A DNA stretch of 64,000 nt from Aegilops tauschii subsp. strangulata (lineage: Eukaryota > Streptophyta > Magnoliopsida > Poales > Poaceae), in NCBI RefSeq assembly GCF_002575655.3, contig NC_053040.3, positions 152,831,148-152,895,147 of the forward strand. Direction: 5' to 3'. The position numbers and the translations under genes are program-made. The notes beneath the pieces were generated by a model that saw only the letters and a program-made list of their open reading frames with translations, was not told the DNA's origin and ran no database searches. Shown one piece after another: positions 10,627-22,085 of the stretch (position 1 is its first letter; each line of letters begins with the position of its first letter).

Positions 10627-12223
10627 TGAAAGCACAACTGCTCCCTGGGTGATTTTGGTAATTAATGTCAACATATCTCTTGTTGGACTAATTTTTCTAC
10701 CTAGTATGTTTCAGATAAGTTCAACAATGGAGTGGCATGAACAAGAGGATGTGGAACCCCTTCAAGATGCTAAGGACAAAGGATTGGCTCAAGCTCAAAG
10801 CTCAGGACTCTACATTTTCTATTTAGTGATCCAAGATCACATTGAGTTCATAGGAAAGCCAATACTATTAAGAAGGGATGAGGTGTTGCTTAATGGCTTG
10901 CTTGCTCAAAGTGCTTAGTGATATGCTCCAAAGCCCTCAACCACTTTCTCACTTCCACATATGTCCTAATCCAAAAGTCCAACTCGGCCCCACCGATTCT
11001 TTCCATCCGGAGCCACCGAGTTCAGTTGACATAGCCACTGCCAGAAACCCTAATCAATTCGATCTCACCGAGATGGGCTTGCAAACTCTCTGTTGTCTGT
11101 TGCAATAGTTTTGGTCTCACCGAGATTTGCAACCGGCCCCACCGAGTTTGCTTGGCCAACATTCTGTTTCACTTATTACCCAAATCGGTCCCACCGAGTT
11201 TGAGTAATCGGTCAAACCGAGTTTTGGATTTACCCTAACCCTAGCACATCGGTCCCACCGAGTTGATCAAGTCGGTCCCACCGAAATGCCTAACGGTCAC
11301 ATTATGAACCAAATTGGTCCGACCGAGTTCTCTGAATCGGTCCCACCGAGTTTGGTAATTTGTGTGTAACGGTTAGATTTTTTGTGGAGGCTATATATAC
11401 CCCTCCACCCACTCTTCATTCGTGGAGAGAGCCATCAAAACATGCCTACACTTCCAATACATATTTTCCGAGAGAGAACCACCTACACTTGTGTTGAGGT
11501 CAAGATATTCCATTCCAACCACATAAATCTTGATCTCCAGCCTTCCCCAAGTTGCTTTCCACTCAAATCTTCTTTCTACCAAATCCAATCCTATGAGAGA
11601 GAGTTGAGTGTTGGGGAGACTATCATTTGAAGCACAAGAGCAAGGAGTTCATCATCAACACACAATTTGTTACTTCTTGGAGAGTGGTGTCTCCTAGATT
11701 GGCTAGGTGTCACTTGGGAGCCTCCGACAAGATTGTGGAGTTGAACCAAGGAGTTTGTAAGGGCAAGGAGATCGCCTACTTCGTGAAGATCTACCCTAGT
11801 GAGGCAAGTCCTTCGTGGGCGACGGCCATGGTGGGATAGACAAGGTTGCTTCTTCGTGGACCCTTCGTGGGTGGAGCCCTCCGTGGACTCGCGCAACCGT
11901 TACCCTTAATGGGTTGAAGTCTCCATGAACGTGGATGTACGATAGCACCACCTATCGGGACCACTGATAAAAAAATCTCCGTGTCTCCAAATTGCGTTTG
12001 CACACTCCAATCCCATCTCTTTACATTCTTGCAACTTGCATGCCTTACTTTCCGCTGCTCATATACTTTTTGTATGCTTGCATGTTTGCTTGATATGTAT
12101 TGTGAATGTTTAAACTTGTGTTCAAACTTCACATCAACTAAAGGAAATTAAAAACTGCAACCTTTCTTGATTAGAGTCTATTAACCCCCCCCCCCCTCTA
12201 GACACCTCTTCTCGATCCTTTCA
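10627..12223 (+). repeat. E1b 5' LTR
   Basis: This 1,597-bp LTR is paired with 18118-19711. It holds an array of CGGTCCCACCGAGTT-type motifs (10990-11355), a TATATATA box (11392-11399) and a poly-C run near 12185-12196. Confidence 0.92.
10990..11355 (+). repeat. Array of CGGT-CCC-ACCG inverted-repeat motifs in E1b LTR
   Basis: About eleven degenerate copies of a motif with consensus CGGTCCCACCGAGTTT lie just upstream of the TATA box. The core CGGT/ACCG arms form a short inverted repeat. The same array is in the 3' LTR at about 18481-18846, and a few further copies lie at 17058-17135 inside the element. Confidence 0.8.
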
Positions 12224-12225
12224 AT

Positions 12226-12237
12226 TGGTATCAGAGC
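12226..12237 (+). other. E1b primer-binding site
   Basis: TGGTATCAGAGC lies two bases after the LTR. It matches the plant initiator-Met tRNA 3' end used by many Copia elements. Confidence 0.85.
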
Positions 12238-12278
12238 TTTGGTCTCCATTGCCTTGGTTTAAACACCTTTGGAGGAAG

Positions 12279-12940
12279 ATGGATGTGTCTACTTTGGGGA
12301 GTCTTAGACGTAGGGTGCCTATTCTTGATGGAGAATATTTTCATGAGTGGAAAAATGAAATACTTGAGATTTTCAATGAATATCATTTGAACAAGTACAT
12401 TGCTAGCCCTTGTGCACCTCATATTGATCCCTTGCATCCCACACCCGAAGAGGATCTTGATATGATTCGCAATCTTAGAACTATCAATCTTATCATAAGA
12501 GGATTGCCCAAAAATTTGATTGCTAGTTTGCCTACTCTTGATTGTGCCTATACTACATGGAGATTTCTTGAGGAAGATTTCCAGATTATTCCTTGAAAAA
12601 TTTAGACGAAATTCTCCATAATTCTATTGCCTTGAGTAAGATGAATTCTAGTGATCCTAGCTTTGGTGATTGTCTATTTGAGCTTACCAATCTCATGCGT
12701 GCCATAGGAGATGTTGGGATCATTAGCAACATCATTTCCGAAGCTATTAGAATCCATAAAGATAACCATAGAAATGATCATTTGTCTAATGAATTACCCT
12801 CTCTAGGAATTGATCAATCACAAGATGATGTTGAACATGGATACTATGATGAGAATGATGATAGTGACTATGATCTTGATGATGCAATGAGACACTTTGG
12901 TCTTATGGCAAATCTTCGCGGCTACATGGCTGGAGGAAAG
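12279..12940 (+). pseudogene. gag: E1b gag, shortened and frameshifted
   Basis: The likely start is ATG 12279 (MDVSTLGSLRR), about 40 bp after the PBS. The first frame ends at a stop at 12594-12596 and continues in another frame from about 12593 (KNLDEILHNS). A Copia gag-like segment (LDGEYFHEWKNEI, and NLIIRGLPKNLI) is visible. Only about 220 codons separate the start from the protease motif, and no CCHC zinc knuckle is found before it, so an internal deletion is likely. The acidic run at 12835-12885 is followed directly by the protease linker. Confidence 0.75.
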
Positions 12941-14174
12941 GAATGGGTCCTTGATAGTGGATGTACTGATCATATGACCGGAGATAAAGATATGTTCCGT
13001 GAGCTTGCTGAAAACGACGGCCCTCGAAAATATGTCACTTTTGGTGATAATTCAAAGGGTAAGGTGGTTGGCCTCGGTAAGGTGGCCATCTCACATGATA
13101 GCTCCATACAAAATGTCATGCTCGTTGAATCTCTTGGGTACAATTTACTTTCAGTTTCCAGACTTGCTGATTTCGGTTTCAATGTCCTATTCACTGAAGT
13201 AGATTGCCAAGTGTTTCGTAGAGATAATCGTAAAATGGTCTTTACCGGTATACGTAGAGGTGATATTTACATTGTTGATTTCACTAAAAAGGCTCAACCT
13301 AGAACTTGCTTAATTGCTAAAACTTCTAAGGGTTGGCTGTGGCATAGAAGGCTAGGTCATGTGGGTATGCGAAATCTTGATAAGCTTATAAAAGGTGATC
13401 ATATCCTTGGAGTAAAAGATGTCATATTTGACAAGGATAGACTTTGTAGTGCTTGTCAGGCAGGGAAACAAGTTGGAGGAAGTCATCGCGCGAAGAACAT
13501 CATGACCACGAGAAGACCACTCGAGCTACTTCACATGGATCTATTTGGTCCAAATGCCTACAAGAGTCTCGGTGGTAACTCGTTTGGACTGGTCATAGTT
13601 GATGATTTTTCAAGATTTACGTGGGTGTTCTTTCTTGATGACAAATCGCTGGTCCAAAAGATCTTCAAAAACTTCACTAGGAAGGCCCAAAATCAATTTG
13701 ACATAAAGATCAAGAAGGTTCGGAGCGACAACGGAACGGAGTTCAAGAACGCAAATGTGGATACCTTTCTTGACGAAGAGGGGATTTTACATGAGTTCTC
13801 GGCTACGTACACACCTCAACAAAATGGAGTCGTTGAGAGGAAGAACCGGACTTATTGAGATGGCAAGAATGATGCTTGATGAGTACAAGACTCCAAAACA
13901 CTTTTGGGCGGAAGCCGTTGAGACAGCTTGTCATGCAACAAATCGCTTGTATCTTCACAAGCTCCTCGGCAAGACGGCATACGAGCTCCTCACCGGTAAC
14001 AAACCCCAAGTTGGATACTTTTGAGTATTTGGCTCAAAATGCTACATTCTTGATAAGCATCGTCGTTCTAAATTTGCTCCCAAATCTCATGAAGGTTTCC
14101 TACTTGGTTATGGCTCAAGCTCTCACACTTACCGTGTCTACAACAATTTCACCCGAAAGGTTGAAGAGACGGTA
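12941..14174 (+). pseudogene. pol: E1b protease and integrase
   Basis: The aspartic protease site is WVLDSGCTDHMTGD at about 12944-12985. The integrase zinc-binding part (WHRRLGHVG, then CSACQAGKQ) lies at about 13339-13470. The catalytic core begins near 13530 with HMDLFGP, then VRSDNGTEFKN (about 13717-13750) and QQNGVVERKNRT (about 13815-13853), giving all three acidic residues. A frame change at about 13855 ends the frame just after the glutamate motif; the protein continues as IEMARMMLDEYKTPKHFWAEA and shifts again near 14010. The core residues are intact but the polyprotein is not. Confidence 0.88.
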
Positions 14175-14294
14175 GATGTGAAGTTTGATGAATCTAACGG
14201 CTCGCAAGTAGAGCAATTGCCAATTGATGTAGGAGACAAAGACCCTTCGGAAGCAATCCAAGACTAGTCTATTGGCAAGATTCGTCCAACGGAG

Positions 14295-16171
14295 GTGAAG
14301 GAGAATACCTCGTCCATCCAAGTGGAAGCTTCTACCTCACGACAAGGTGAACCAAGAATTGATATGGAAGCATCCACAAGTGGGACATGCCAAGACGAAG
14401 AAAACGAGGAAGCACACCAAGATGAACATCAACAACCTCCTTCTCCACCACGACAAGAGAACGACAACGTCAACAATGAAGAATGCCAAGAAGAAGAACA
14501 AGATGGAGAAGATGTTCCACCCCGAGCCAAGCCAAAGCTCCCACGAGTTCGAGCAAGAATCGCCAAAGATCATCCCGTCGAGAAAATCTACAATGATATC
14601 CAAACCGGGAGAATCACTCGCTCTAAAACTCATTTAGCTAACTTTTGTGAACATTACTCATTCATCTCTAGCATTGAACCTCTGAAGGTTGAAGAAGCAT
14701 TGGAGGATCCGGATTGGATAAACGCTATGCATGAAGAGCTACACAACTTTGAGAGAAATCAAGTATGGACATTGGTCAAGAAGCCCGACAACAACCACAA
14801 CATCATTGGTACCAAATGGGTGTTTCGCAACAAGCAAGATGAAGATGGTCAAGTTGTCCGCAACAAAGCACGCCTAGTCGCCCAAGGCCACACTCAAGTC
14901 GAAGGTATGGACTATGGTGAGAAATATGCTCCCGTTGCTAGACTTGAGTCCATTCGCATCTTACTTGCTTATGCTAATCACCATGATATCACCTTGTACC
15001 AAATGGACATTAAAAGTGCTTTTCTAAATGGTGAAATTGAGGAGGAAATTTATGTTAAGCAACCTCCCGGCTTTGTCAATCCTAAGAAACCTAATCATGT
15101 CTACAAACTTCACAAAGCTCTTTATGGTCTTAAACAAGCTCCTAGAGCGTGGTATAAATGCTTGACCAAGTTCCTTATTGAAAAAGGCTTTGAAATTGGT
15201 AAAATTGATTCTACCCTTTTTACTAAAAGGGTCAATGGAGAGCTATTTGTGTGCCAAATTTATGTTGATGATATTATATTTGGTTCGACTAACCCTCATT
15301 TTAGTGAGAAGTTTGGAAAGCTAATGTCGGAGAAGTTTGAGATGTCTATGATGAGTGAACTCAAATTCTTTCTCGGTTTGCAAATCAAGCAAACTAAGGA
15401 AGGTACCTTTGTCTCTCAAACAAAGTACACCAAGGACTTATTCAAGAAGTTCAATATGCAAGAATGCAAAGTTATAACTACACCCATGCCTACTAGTGGA
15501 CATCTTGATTTGACCAAAGATGGTGAACCGGTTGATCAAAAAGTTTACCGCTCTATGATTGGTTCATTGTTATATCTATGTGCCTCTCGTCCCGATATTA
15601 TGCTAAGTGTGTGCATGTGTGCACGATATCAAGCTGCACCTAAAGAATGTCATCTTAAGGCTGTGAAAAGGATAGTGAGATACTTAATACATACACCAAA
15701 TTTTGGCATTTGGTATCCTAAGAGGTCTTCCTTTGACTTGTTGGCTACTCCGATTCGGACTATGCCGGAGACAAGGTTGATAGAAAGTCCACTTTGGGTA
15801 CTTGTCAATTTCTTGGTAGATCTCTTGTGTCTTGGTCCTCCAAGAAACAAAACTCGGTATCCTTATCCACCGCCGAAGCGGAATACATTGCCGCTGGTTC
15901 ATGTTGTGCTCAATTACTTTGGATGACCGAAACTCTTAAAGATTATGGGATATATGTGAAACATGTTCCATTGTTGTGTGACAATGCAAGTGCTATTAAT
16001 ATTGCTCACAATCCCGTGCAACATTCTCGAACTAAACATATTGAAGTTCATCATCATTTCATTCAAGACCATGTTGCCAAAGGGGACATTAATCTTAAGC
16101 ATGTTCGCACCGATAAGCAATTAGCGGATATATTTACCAAACCGCTTGATGAGAAAGTCTTTGCCGTTTGA
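14295..16171 (+). pseudogene. pol: E1b reverse transcriptase and RNase H
   Basis: The frame 14295-15926 begins in the acidic Gln/Glu-rich linker after integrase and contains a nearly complete Copia reverse transcriptase: VWTLVKKPDN, GTKWVFRNKQDEDG, ARLVAQGHTQ, QMDIKSAFLNG, and the catalytic YVDD at 15261-15272. A one-base loss near 15745 shifts the frame just before RNase H. The second frame (15794-16171) carries the RNase H motifs STAEAEYIAA and LLCDNASAINIA and ends with ADIFTKPLDEKVF, the usual Copia pol end. A TAG at 14266 lies in the linker upstream. Reverse transcriptase itself appears undamaged. Confidence 0.9.
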
Positions 16172-18103
16172 GAGGTGAATTGAACATCATTGATGCTTCA
16201 AACTTGGAGTGGGAATTCCATTTGGATACATGCAAGGCATGCGTCTTTGACTAATCCTTGATATTTCTTTCATGATGCTATCTATATGTCTTGGATACTT
16301 TTGCACCCTTGCATGCTATCTAACCCTTGCAGGTACTTGGATGAAACTAAACCCATGAGATTGCAACTCACTCACATCTTGAGCAATCTCTACATCACCA
16401 AGTCTCTATACTATGGTGGTTGAAGTCAAGGAAGCACAAAACCCCTCAAATATATCCTTTGACTCATTCTATGTTAAATTTTATGATTGTCATTTTGGAT
16501 ACACAAGTGCTCTTCCTTGCAAAGCTAACCCATATAGGAAGATGAACTCAAACTCCAAGTGGTGCTCCCAACTCTTGATGAGCTACATCAACCTTGAGCA
16601 ACCCACACAAGTTCGACTACATGATCAAGATCAACACCACCACCCAAGGTATGCTATTCACATCTTAGAGAAGCTTTACTCCAAGTCATGGGATAAAGCA
16701 ACTCAACAAGATGTGAATACATCAAGATGCTTTAACGAAAAAATGGTAACCCCATTTTGAGCTTAAACGGTGAGTATGACCTATGATCAAGTGATCTCAC
16801 TTGACTCCTAAGTCAATATACTCTAACATAGGTGACTTTGTCACCGCCCAATTCTAGATGAAGTTCTCATGTGTTTCCCTTAGCATTTGTCTCTTGCATA
16901 TTTGTTCTTCATCTAGATCTTTTCATTTCTTTTTGTTCTGCCTTTTCTGCATCCAATTCATTGCAAATCTTTCAGCTAATTCCTTGCAAATCCTTGTGAG
17001 ATCTTAAAGTGCCTAGTGAGCTGAGGTGACAAGTGTTTTACTGTGATGAACTCGATCACACCGGTCTATTTTCTTTGGCCCAACCGAATTCTCTTGGTGC
17101 CACCGAAGCACACAACTCGGTGCTACCGATTTCACTATAGAAGAGACAACTTGCCACTTGTTTCTGCAGTCTTTTTGCTCCAGCTCCACTCAATGACTCT
17201 TGTCATCTACCAGCATCACATTCAACTTGCTTTGTGACTCAAGGACCAAACCCTTCTGCAATTACACAAAAATCCAGAAGAGCCCTTCTTGGAAATTGAT
17301 GTCAAAGGGGGAGAGAGAGATCACATCAAAGCTCTATGCTTAATATCATTTCTATAGGGGGAGAGGATACTCAGGGGGAGTGTGTAAGAAACCCCAGATG
17401 CTTGGTGTTCAAGAGGAGAGAAGTTACATGTCTTTAAGAGGGGAAAGACATGCTCATATTTGATCATATTTGATTGCTTGCATTAGCTCAATCTCTGTTG
17501 TTTCTTTTCTTTTACTCTGATTTTCTGTTCCCTATCTTCTCCCAATATCCCATGCAAGAATTCACGGGGAGCAAGACATCTAAGGGAAGGAAATCTCTGA
17601 TTTTATTGCATATTTTTACCTTTGGGGACATGTCTATACCCAATGGGGTACTCAGTACTCACTCTCTACATGTCATCCCAGTCTTGGTTCTCTTGTGGTT
17701 TCTTTTGTTTGCTCTGGCCAGTAGGTGTATCTGTGTTGTCTAACCTTGTTTACTCAGGTTCATTCCTTCCTAAGCCAACTCAAGACCACAAGGTAAGTAT
17801 ATGCATCACAGTCATGTGTATGAGGATTTCTTGCTGATGTACATACTGTTTGCAAGAAGGACTCATGGGCATGAAGGTACATTTCCTATATTCACATCAT
17901 TTGCTCTGATGCATATAGCCAAGATACATGTAACACATGGATTACTCTGTCATGCTTGTGTATTCACATGCTCCTTTGTTTCATATTTATATGATTGCAT
18001 ACATGTAGGGGGAGCCTATGCATGTTACATGTCTTTCCGAAGCTTTACTTGTTGCTCTCTATATCTTTATCTAAAGCTTTGATGTATGTTGTCATCAATT
18101 ACC
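16172..18103 (+). other. E1b 3' non-coding region
   Basis: Nearly 2 kb separates RNase H from the polypurine tract. Several short frames exist but none resembles an envelope-like or other known protein. It includes a small cluster of the LTR-type ACCGA motifs (17058-17135) and several AGGGGGAG purine runs (17307, 17357, 17375, 18008). Confidence 0.65.
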
Positions 18104-18117
18104 AAAAAGGGGGAGAT
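18104..18117 (+). other. E1b polypurine tract
   Basis: AAAAAGGGGGAGAT abuts the 3' LTR, as expected for plus-strand priming. Confidence 0.85.
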
Positions 18118-19711
18118 TGAAAGCACAAGTGCTCCCTGGGTGATTTTGGTAATTAATGTCAACATATCTCTTGTTGGACTAATGTTTCTACCTATTATGT
18201 TTCAGATAAGTTCAACAATGGAGTGGCATGAACAAGAGGATGTGGAACCCCTTCAAGATGCTAAGGACAAAGGATTGGCTCAAGCTCAAAGCTCAGGACT
18301 CTACATTTTCTATTTAGTGATCCAAGATCACATTGATTCCATAGGAAAGCCAATACTATTAAGAAGGGATGAGGTGTTGCTTAATGGCTTGCTTGCTCAA
18401 AGTGCTTAGTGATATGCTCCAAAGCCCTCAACCACTTTCTCACTTCCACATATGTCCTAATCCAAAAGTCCAACTCGGCCCCACCGATTCTTTCCATCCG
18501 GAGCCACCGAGTTCAGTTGACATAGCCACTGCCAGAAACTCTAATCAATTCGGTCTCACCGAGATGGGCTTGCAAACTCTCTGTTGTCTATTGCAATAGT
18601 TTCGGTCTCACCGAGATTTGCAACCGGCCCCACCGAGTTTGCTTGGCCAACATTCTGTTTCACTTATTACCCAAATCGGTCCCACCGAGTTTGAGTAATC
18701 GGTCAAACCGGGTATTGGATTTACCCTAACCCTAGCACATCGGTCCCACCGAGTTGATCAAGTCGGTCCCACCAAAATGCCTAACGGTCACATTATGAAC
18801 CAAATCGGTCCGACCGAGTTCCCTGAATCGGTCCCACCGAGTTTGGTGATTTGTGTGTAACGGTTAGATTTTGTGTGGAGGCTATATATACCCCTCCACC
18901 CACTCTTCATTCGTGGAGAGAGCCATCAGAACATGCCTACACTTCCAATACATATTTTCTGAGAGAGAACCACCTACACTTGTGTTGAGGTCAAGATATT
19001 CCATTCCAACCACATAAATCTTGATCTCTAGCCTTCCCCAAGTTGCTTTCCACTCAAATCTTCTTTCTACCAAATCCAATCCTATGAGAGAGAGTTGAGT
19101 GTTGGGGAGACTATCATTTGAAGCACAAGAGCAAGGAGTTCATCATCAACACACCATTTGTTACTTCTTGGAGAGTGGTGTCTCCTAGATTGGCTAGGTG
19201 TCACTTGGGAGCCTCCGACAAGATTGTGGAGTTGAACCAAGGAGTTTGTAAGGGCAAGGAGATCGCCTACTTCGTGAAGATCTACCCTAGTGAGGCAAGT
19301 CCTTCGTGGGCGGCGGCCATGGTGGGATAGACAAGGTTGCTTCTTCGTGGACCCTTCGTGGGTGGAGCCCTCCGTGGACTCGCACAACCGTTACCCTTCG
19401 TGGGTTGAAGTCTCCATCAACGTGGATGTACGATAGCACCACCTATCGGAACCACGGATAAAAAAATCTTCGTGTCTCCAAATTGCGTTTGCACACTCCA
19501 ATCCCATCTCTTTACATTCTTGCAACTTGCATGCCTTACTTTCCGCTGCTCATATACTTTTTGTATGCTTGCATGTTTGCTTGATATGTATTGTGAATGT
19601 TTAAACTTGTGTTCAAACTTCACATCAACTAAAGGAAATTAAAAACTGCAACTTTTCTTGATTAGAGTCTATTCACCCCCCCCCTCTAGACACCTCTTCT
19701 CGATCCTTTCA
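18118..19711 (+). repeat. E1b 3' LTR
   Basis: This 1,594-bp partner of 10627-12223 keeps the motif array and a TATATATA box at 18883-18890. Confidence 0.92.
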
Positions 19712-20902
19712 CTCGGGACCCGCATGCCGCGCCTCCTCAGCGACCGACGCCTCAGGAGGGGGGTCGCAGGCCCCCGAGGACGACACCCCAGGATCACCAC
19801 TCGGCATGTGCTCCTCAGCACTCGAGCCACTGGCCCCCGTCAGAGCTCGCCCTCCCGCACTGTCACCTGGGGCGAGCTCGGCACCGGCGGCGAGGAAGGG
19901 AACCACGATGAGAGGGTTGTTGCGGGATCCCACCAGGCCAATTGGGCGCATCCCCCACTCATCAAAGGAAGGCATGCTCGCGGCAAATGCGGCTTTGTTC
20001 TCGCAGCGGTACAACAGGCAGCTATTCCTGGGCATCTCATCCGGCAGAGGGACACCCAATAGGACCATGAGCACCGTTTGCCGCGTCGCAAGAGGAAGCC
20101 CCTTCTCCTGAAACCTCATGTGGTCCTGGCTGCGGAGCAAGTCCCACATCGGGCGAGAGTGGCGCTGAAGTGGAGTGACTCGACGCTTGACGAACTCCTT
20201 CACCACCATGGGCGCAGTCACGCCGAGGTCCTTCAACCACCTCAGCCTGGCCCAGACGGGGGCAAGGCGGGGGCTTGTGAGCTTATGATGGCCCCAGCCG
20301 GAGTTTGGAACAGCAGGCCCCGCCGAAACTTGGAGTAGAGGCCTGAGCACGCCGGCGTCAACAAACACCCATCGTATGCGGAACTCGCTCGTGGATGAAG
20401 GAAGCTCGAAGTCAATCCGCACACCTGCAGTCGCGGCCACAGCCTGGAAGCCCACGCACCCCAAGCTCTGCCGGGGACCGGTCAGATGCAATGAGAAGAA
20501 ATGGCGGAGGAGGGCCACGGAAGGAGCGATGCCCACCATGGCCTCGCACAAGAAGGCGAAGACGGCAAGAAGGGTCACAGATTGAGGGTCAAGATGAAGC
20601 ATGTGGATCTGATAATGCTCGAGCACCGCGTTGAATAAGGCGGAGAAGGGAGGAATCAGACCAGCCCAGAGGGCATCAATGAAGATCGGGACCTCAGTGG
20701 CTGCCCGAGCCATGCGAGTGCGAGACGCGGGCCAAGCCACCGTCTCTCCCCACTCGTTGAAGCTGGAGGCAAGCATGGGGCGCACCTTGTCCATTGGCTC
20801 GTTGTTGAGCACCCGAGACCGGCTGAGCGCAGGCTCAAAGGGCGGAGGCGCAATTGGCAAAGACAGAGGTTTCTTCCCCTTTTCAGCCTGTTTCGGCGCC
20901 AT

Positions 20903-21193
20903 GGCGATGAAGCAGGCGGAGCGCAAGTCAGATTGGAAGGGCAAAGCAGGGCCTCGAGGAAGCAGGGAGATTGGAGGAGCCAGGAGAGGGTGAATAAAGA
21001 ATAACTGTGTGAGAGGTGGGGGCGCATAGCCAGGCGGATTCAAGGGCAGCGTGGGGAAGCGGAGACGTCCACATCCAATCAACCGCCATGCGTCAACGAA
21101 GGCCGCAGGCTTTTGGGGCCCGTGGTGCTCTGTACTTGACCCTTGGCTTCGCCGCGAAGCCAAGCCCGAGTGCACCTTGGGCCCGGGGGCTAC
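20903..21193 (-). other. Upstream region of the E1a antisense gene, with polypurine tract of E1a
   Basis: On the minus strand this is the 5' flank of the antisense gene; on the plus strand it ends with the E1a polypurine tract at about 21180-21193. I saw no clear TATA box like those of E1, E2 and E3. The coding frame happens to stay open upstream of ATG 20902 into the LTR, so an earlier start cannot be excluded. Confidence 0.45.
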
Positions 21194-22085
21194 TGTCGGC
21201 GTTCTGGGAACGGGGGTCCCCAGACTTGCCAGCCTGCGGCCCACGGCGTGGCTAAGCCAGCAGGCCGTACAGCCCATCTCCATCAACAAGGCATCCAAGA
21301 CCCTCGCGAGGGGCCAAGCCTCGTGAGGCGGACGATGCAAGACCTCCTCAGGAGTGGCCTAGTCAGGCAGGCTCACGAGGAGCGGAGATATCAAGGCGGG
21401 GCAAACCTCACGAGGCTCTCGTGATGTGAGCCGTGACGATCGGCGCCAGGCAGGCGCCAGCGCGCGCAGCATCCTTGTTTCCTCTTTGGTGCTAAGGAAG
21501 CAGGCGCAGGCGAGGAGTACCGAGGCATCAGGCAAAGGTTGCTATATCGGTGCAACGAGACCAATACCAGGAGGACGGCAAGATGGAGGTCATCGTGGAG
21601 CCCAAGACGGCGTCACCACCAGAGCCTTTCGCAGGCGAAGACCACTTTTGTCAGGATAGCTTGTACTAGCTGTCCCCTTCAAATTTGCCCGCCGTTGTTG
21701 GCTCCCTTCCCGCTCAATATTTGGGAAGAGGACCAGGGCCTATATATGTAGAGCTAGCCACCACCGTAGTGGGCAACTGATTCAGATCACTCTCACCCAC
21801 ACAAGTTAGCCAAGCACAAGAACACCTCAACCTCAGGAGGCTGTTCTTCCCCCTGTACTGTTCATCATCTGCCCAAGAGGCAATCCACCATCACCACACT
21901 GGAGTAGGGTATTACACCAAAACGGTGGCCCGAACCAGTATAAATCTCGTGTCTTTCTGTTGCGAGTTCGTCGAGTTCGTCCGCGAGATCTTAGCGAGCT
22001 AGGGCATAGATCGGTAGGAGGGAAAGACTTCGCGAGCACCCCAGTGTTTGAACCTTAAGGGTTTGCCGGAGCCCCACATCCGACA
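21194..22085 (+). repeat. E1a 3' LTR
   Basis: This 892-bp copy is paired with 5713-6606. The TATA region reads TATATATG here (21741-21748), one base different from the 5' copy. Confidence 0.9.

Larger units (their letters stand above)
10627..19711 (+). mobile_element. E1b: Copia LTR retrotransposon
   Basis: LTRs 10627-12223 and 18118-19711 begin TGAAAGCAC and end CTTTCA. The 5-bp duplication CTCGG flanks the element (10622-10626 and 19712-19716). The PBS (TGGTATCAGAGC) and polypurine tract are in place. Internal order is gag, protease, integrase, reverse transcriptase, RNase H, which defines Copia. The long LTRs and the long non-coding stretch after RNase H suggest the SIRE/Maximus lineage, not confirmed. 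The LTRs differ by roughly 2% (hand count), so the insertion is young, yet gag-pol carries at least four frame breaks. Confidence 0.93.
8573..20902 (-). pseudogene. E1a antisense gene: transposon domain plus long coiled coil, split by Copia insertion
   Basis: The gene starts at ATG 20902 (MAPKQAEKGKK). Exon 1 runs 20902-19712, is interrupted by E1b with duplicated CTCGG, and continues 10621-10380. A 63-bp intron (10379-10317) has a GTAAGT donor and TTCAG acceptor. Exon 2 runs 10316-8573. Without the insertion and one target copy the coding length is 3,177 nt, exactly 1,059 codons, and reading frame is kept throughout. Only two in-frame stops occur, both TGA (10037-10039, 9098-9100). Residues ~60-330 match the putative gypsy-type transposon domain (PF04195). 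Exon 2 encodes a long Glu/Arg/Ala-rich coiled coil (about 9930-9100) and a very acidic C-terminus rich in Asp. It is antisense to E1a. Molecular function is unknown. Confidence 0.78.
5713..22085 (+). mobile_element. E1a: non-autonomous LTR retrotransposon with antisense gene
   Basis: LTRs at 5713-6606 and 21194-22085 start TGTCGGCGTTCTGG and end CCGACA. A perfect 5-bp duplication CTTCC lies at 5708-5712 and 22086-22090. The PBS follows the left LTR, and a purine-rich tract (about 21180-21193, GGGCCCGGGGGCTAC type) precedes the right one, so the element reads on the plus strand. Without the nested Copia element it is about 7.3 kb. Only a gag N-terminal fragment is on the sense strand; no protease, reverse transcriptase or integrase is seen. 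A long antisense gene fills the 3' half. The LTRs differ by about 3.7% by hand count. Confidence 0.9.

Noticed and set aside
12226..12237. tRNA-like sequences next to LTRs
   Set aside because: These are primer-binding sites of 12-18 bases, not tRNA genes; no cloverleaf was found in the window.
16413..16760. Possible envelope-like gene after Copia RNase H
   Set aside because: It is a short frame with no signal peptide, membrane segment or similarity that I can recognise.
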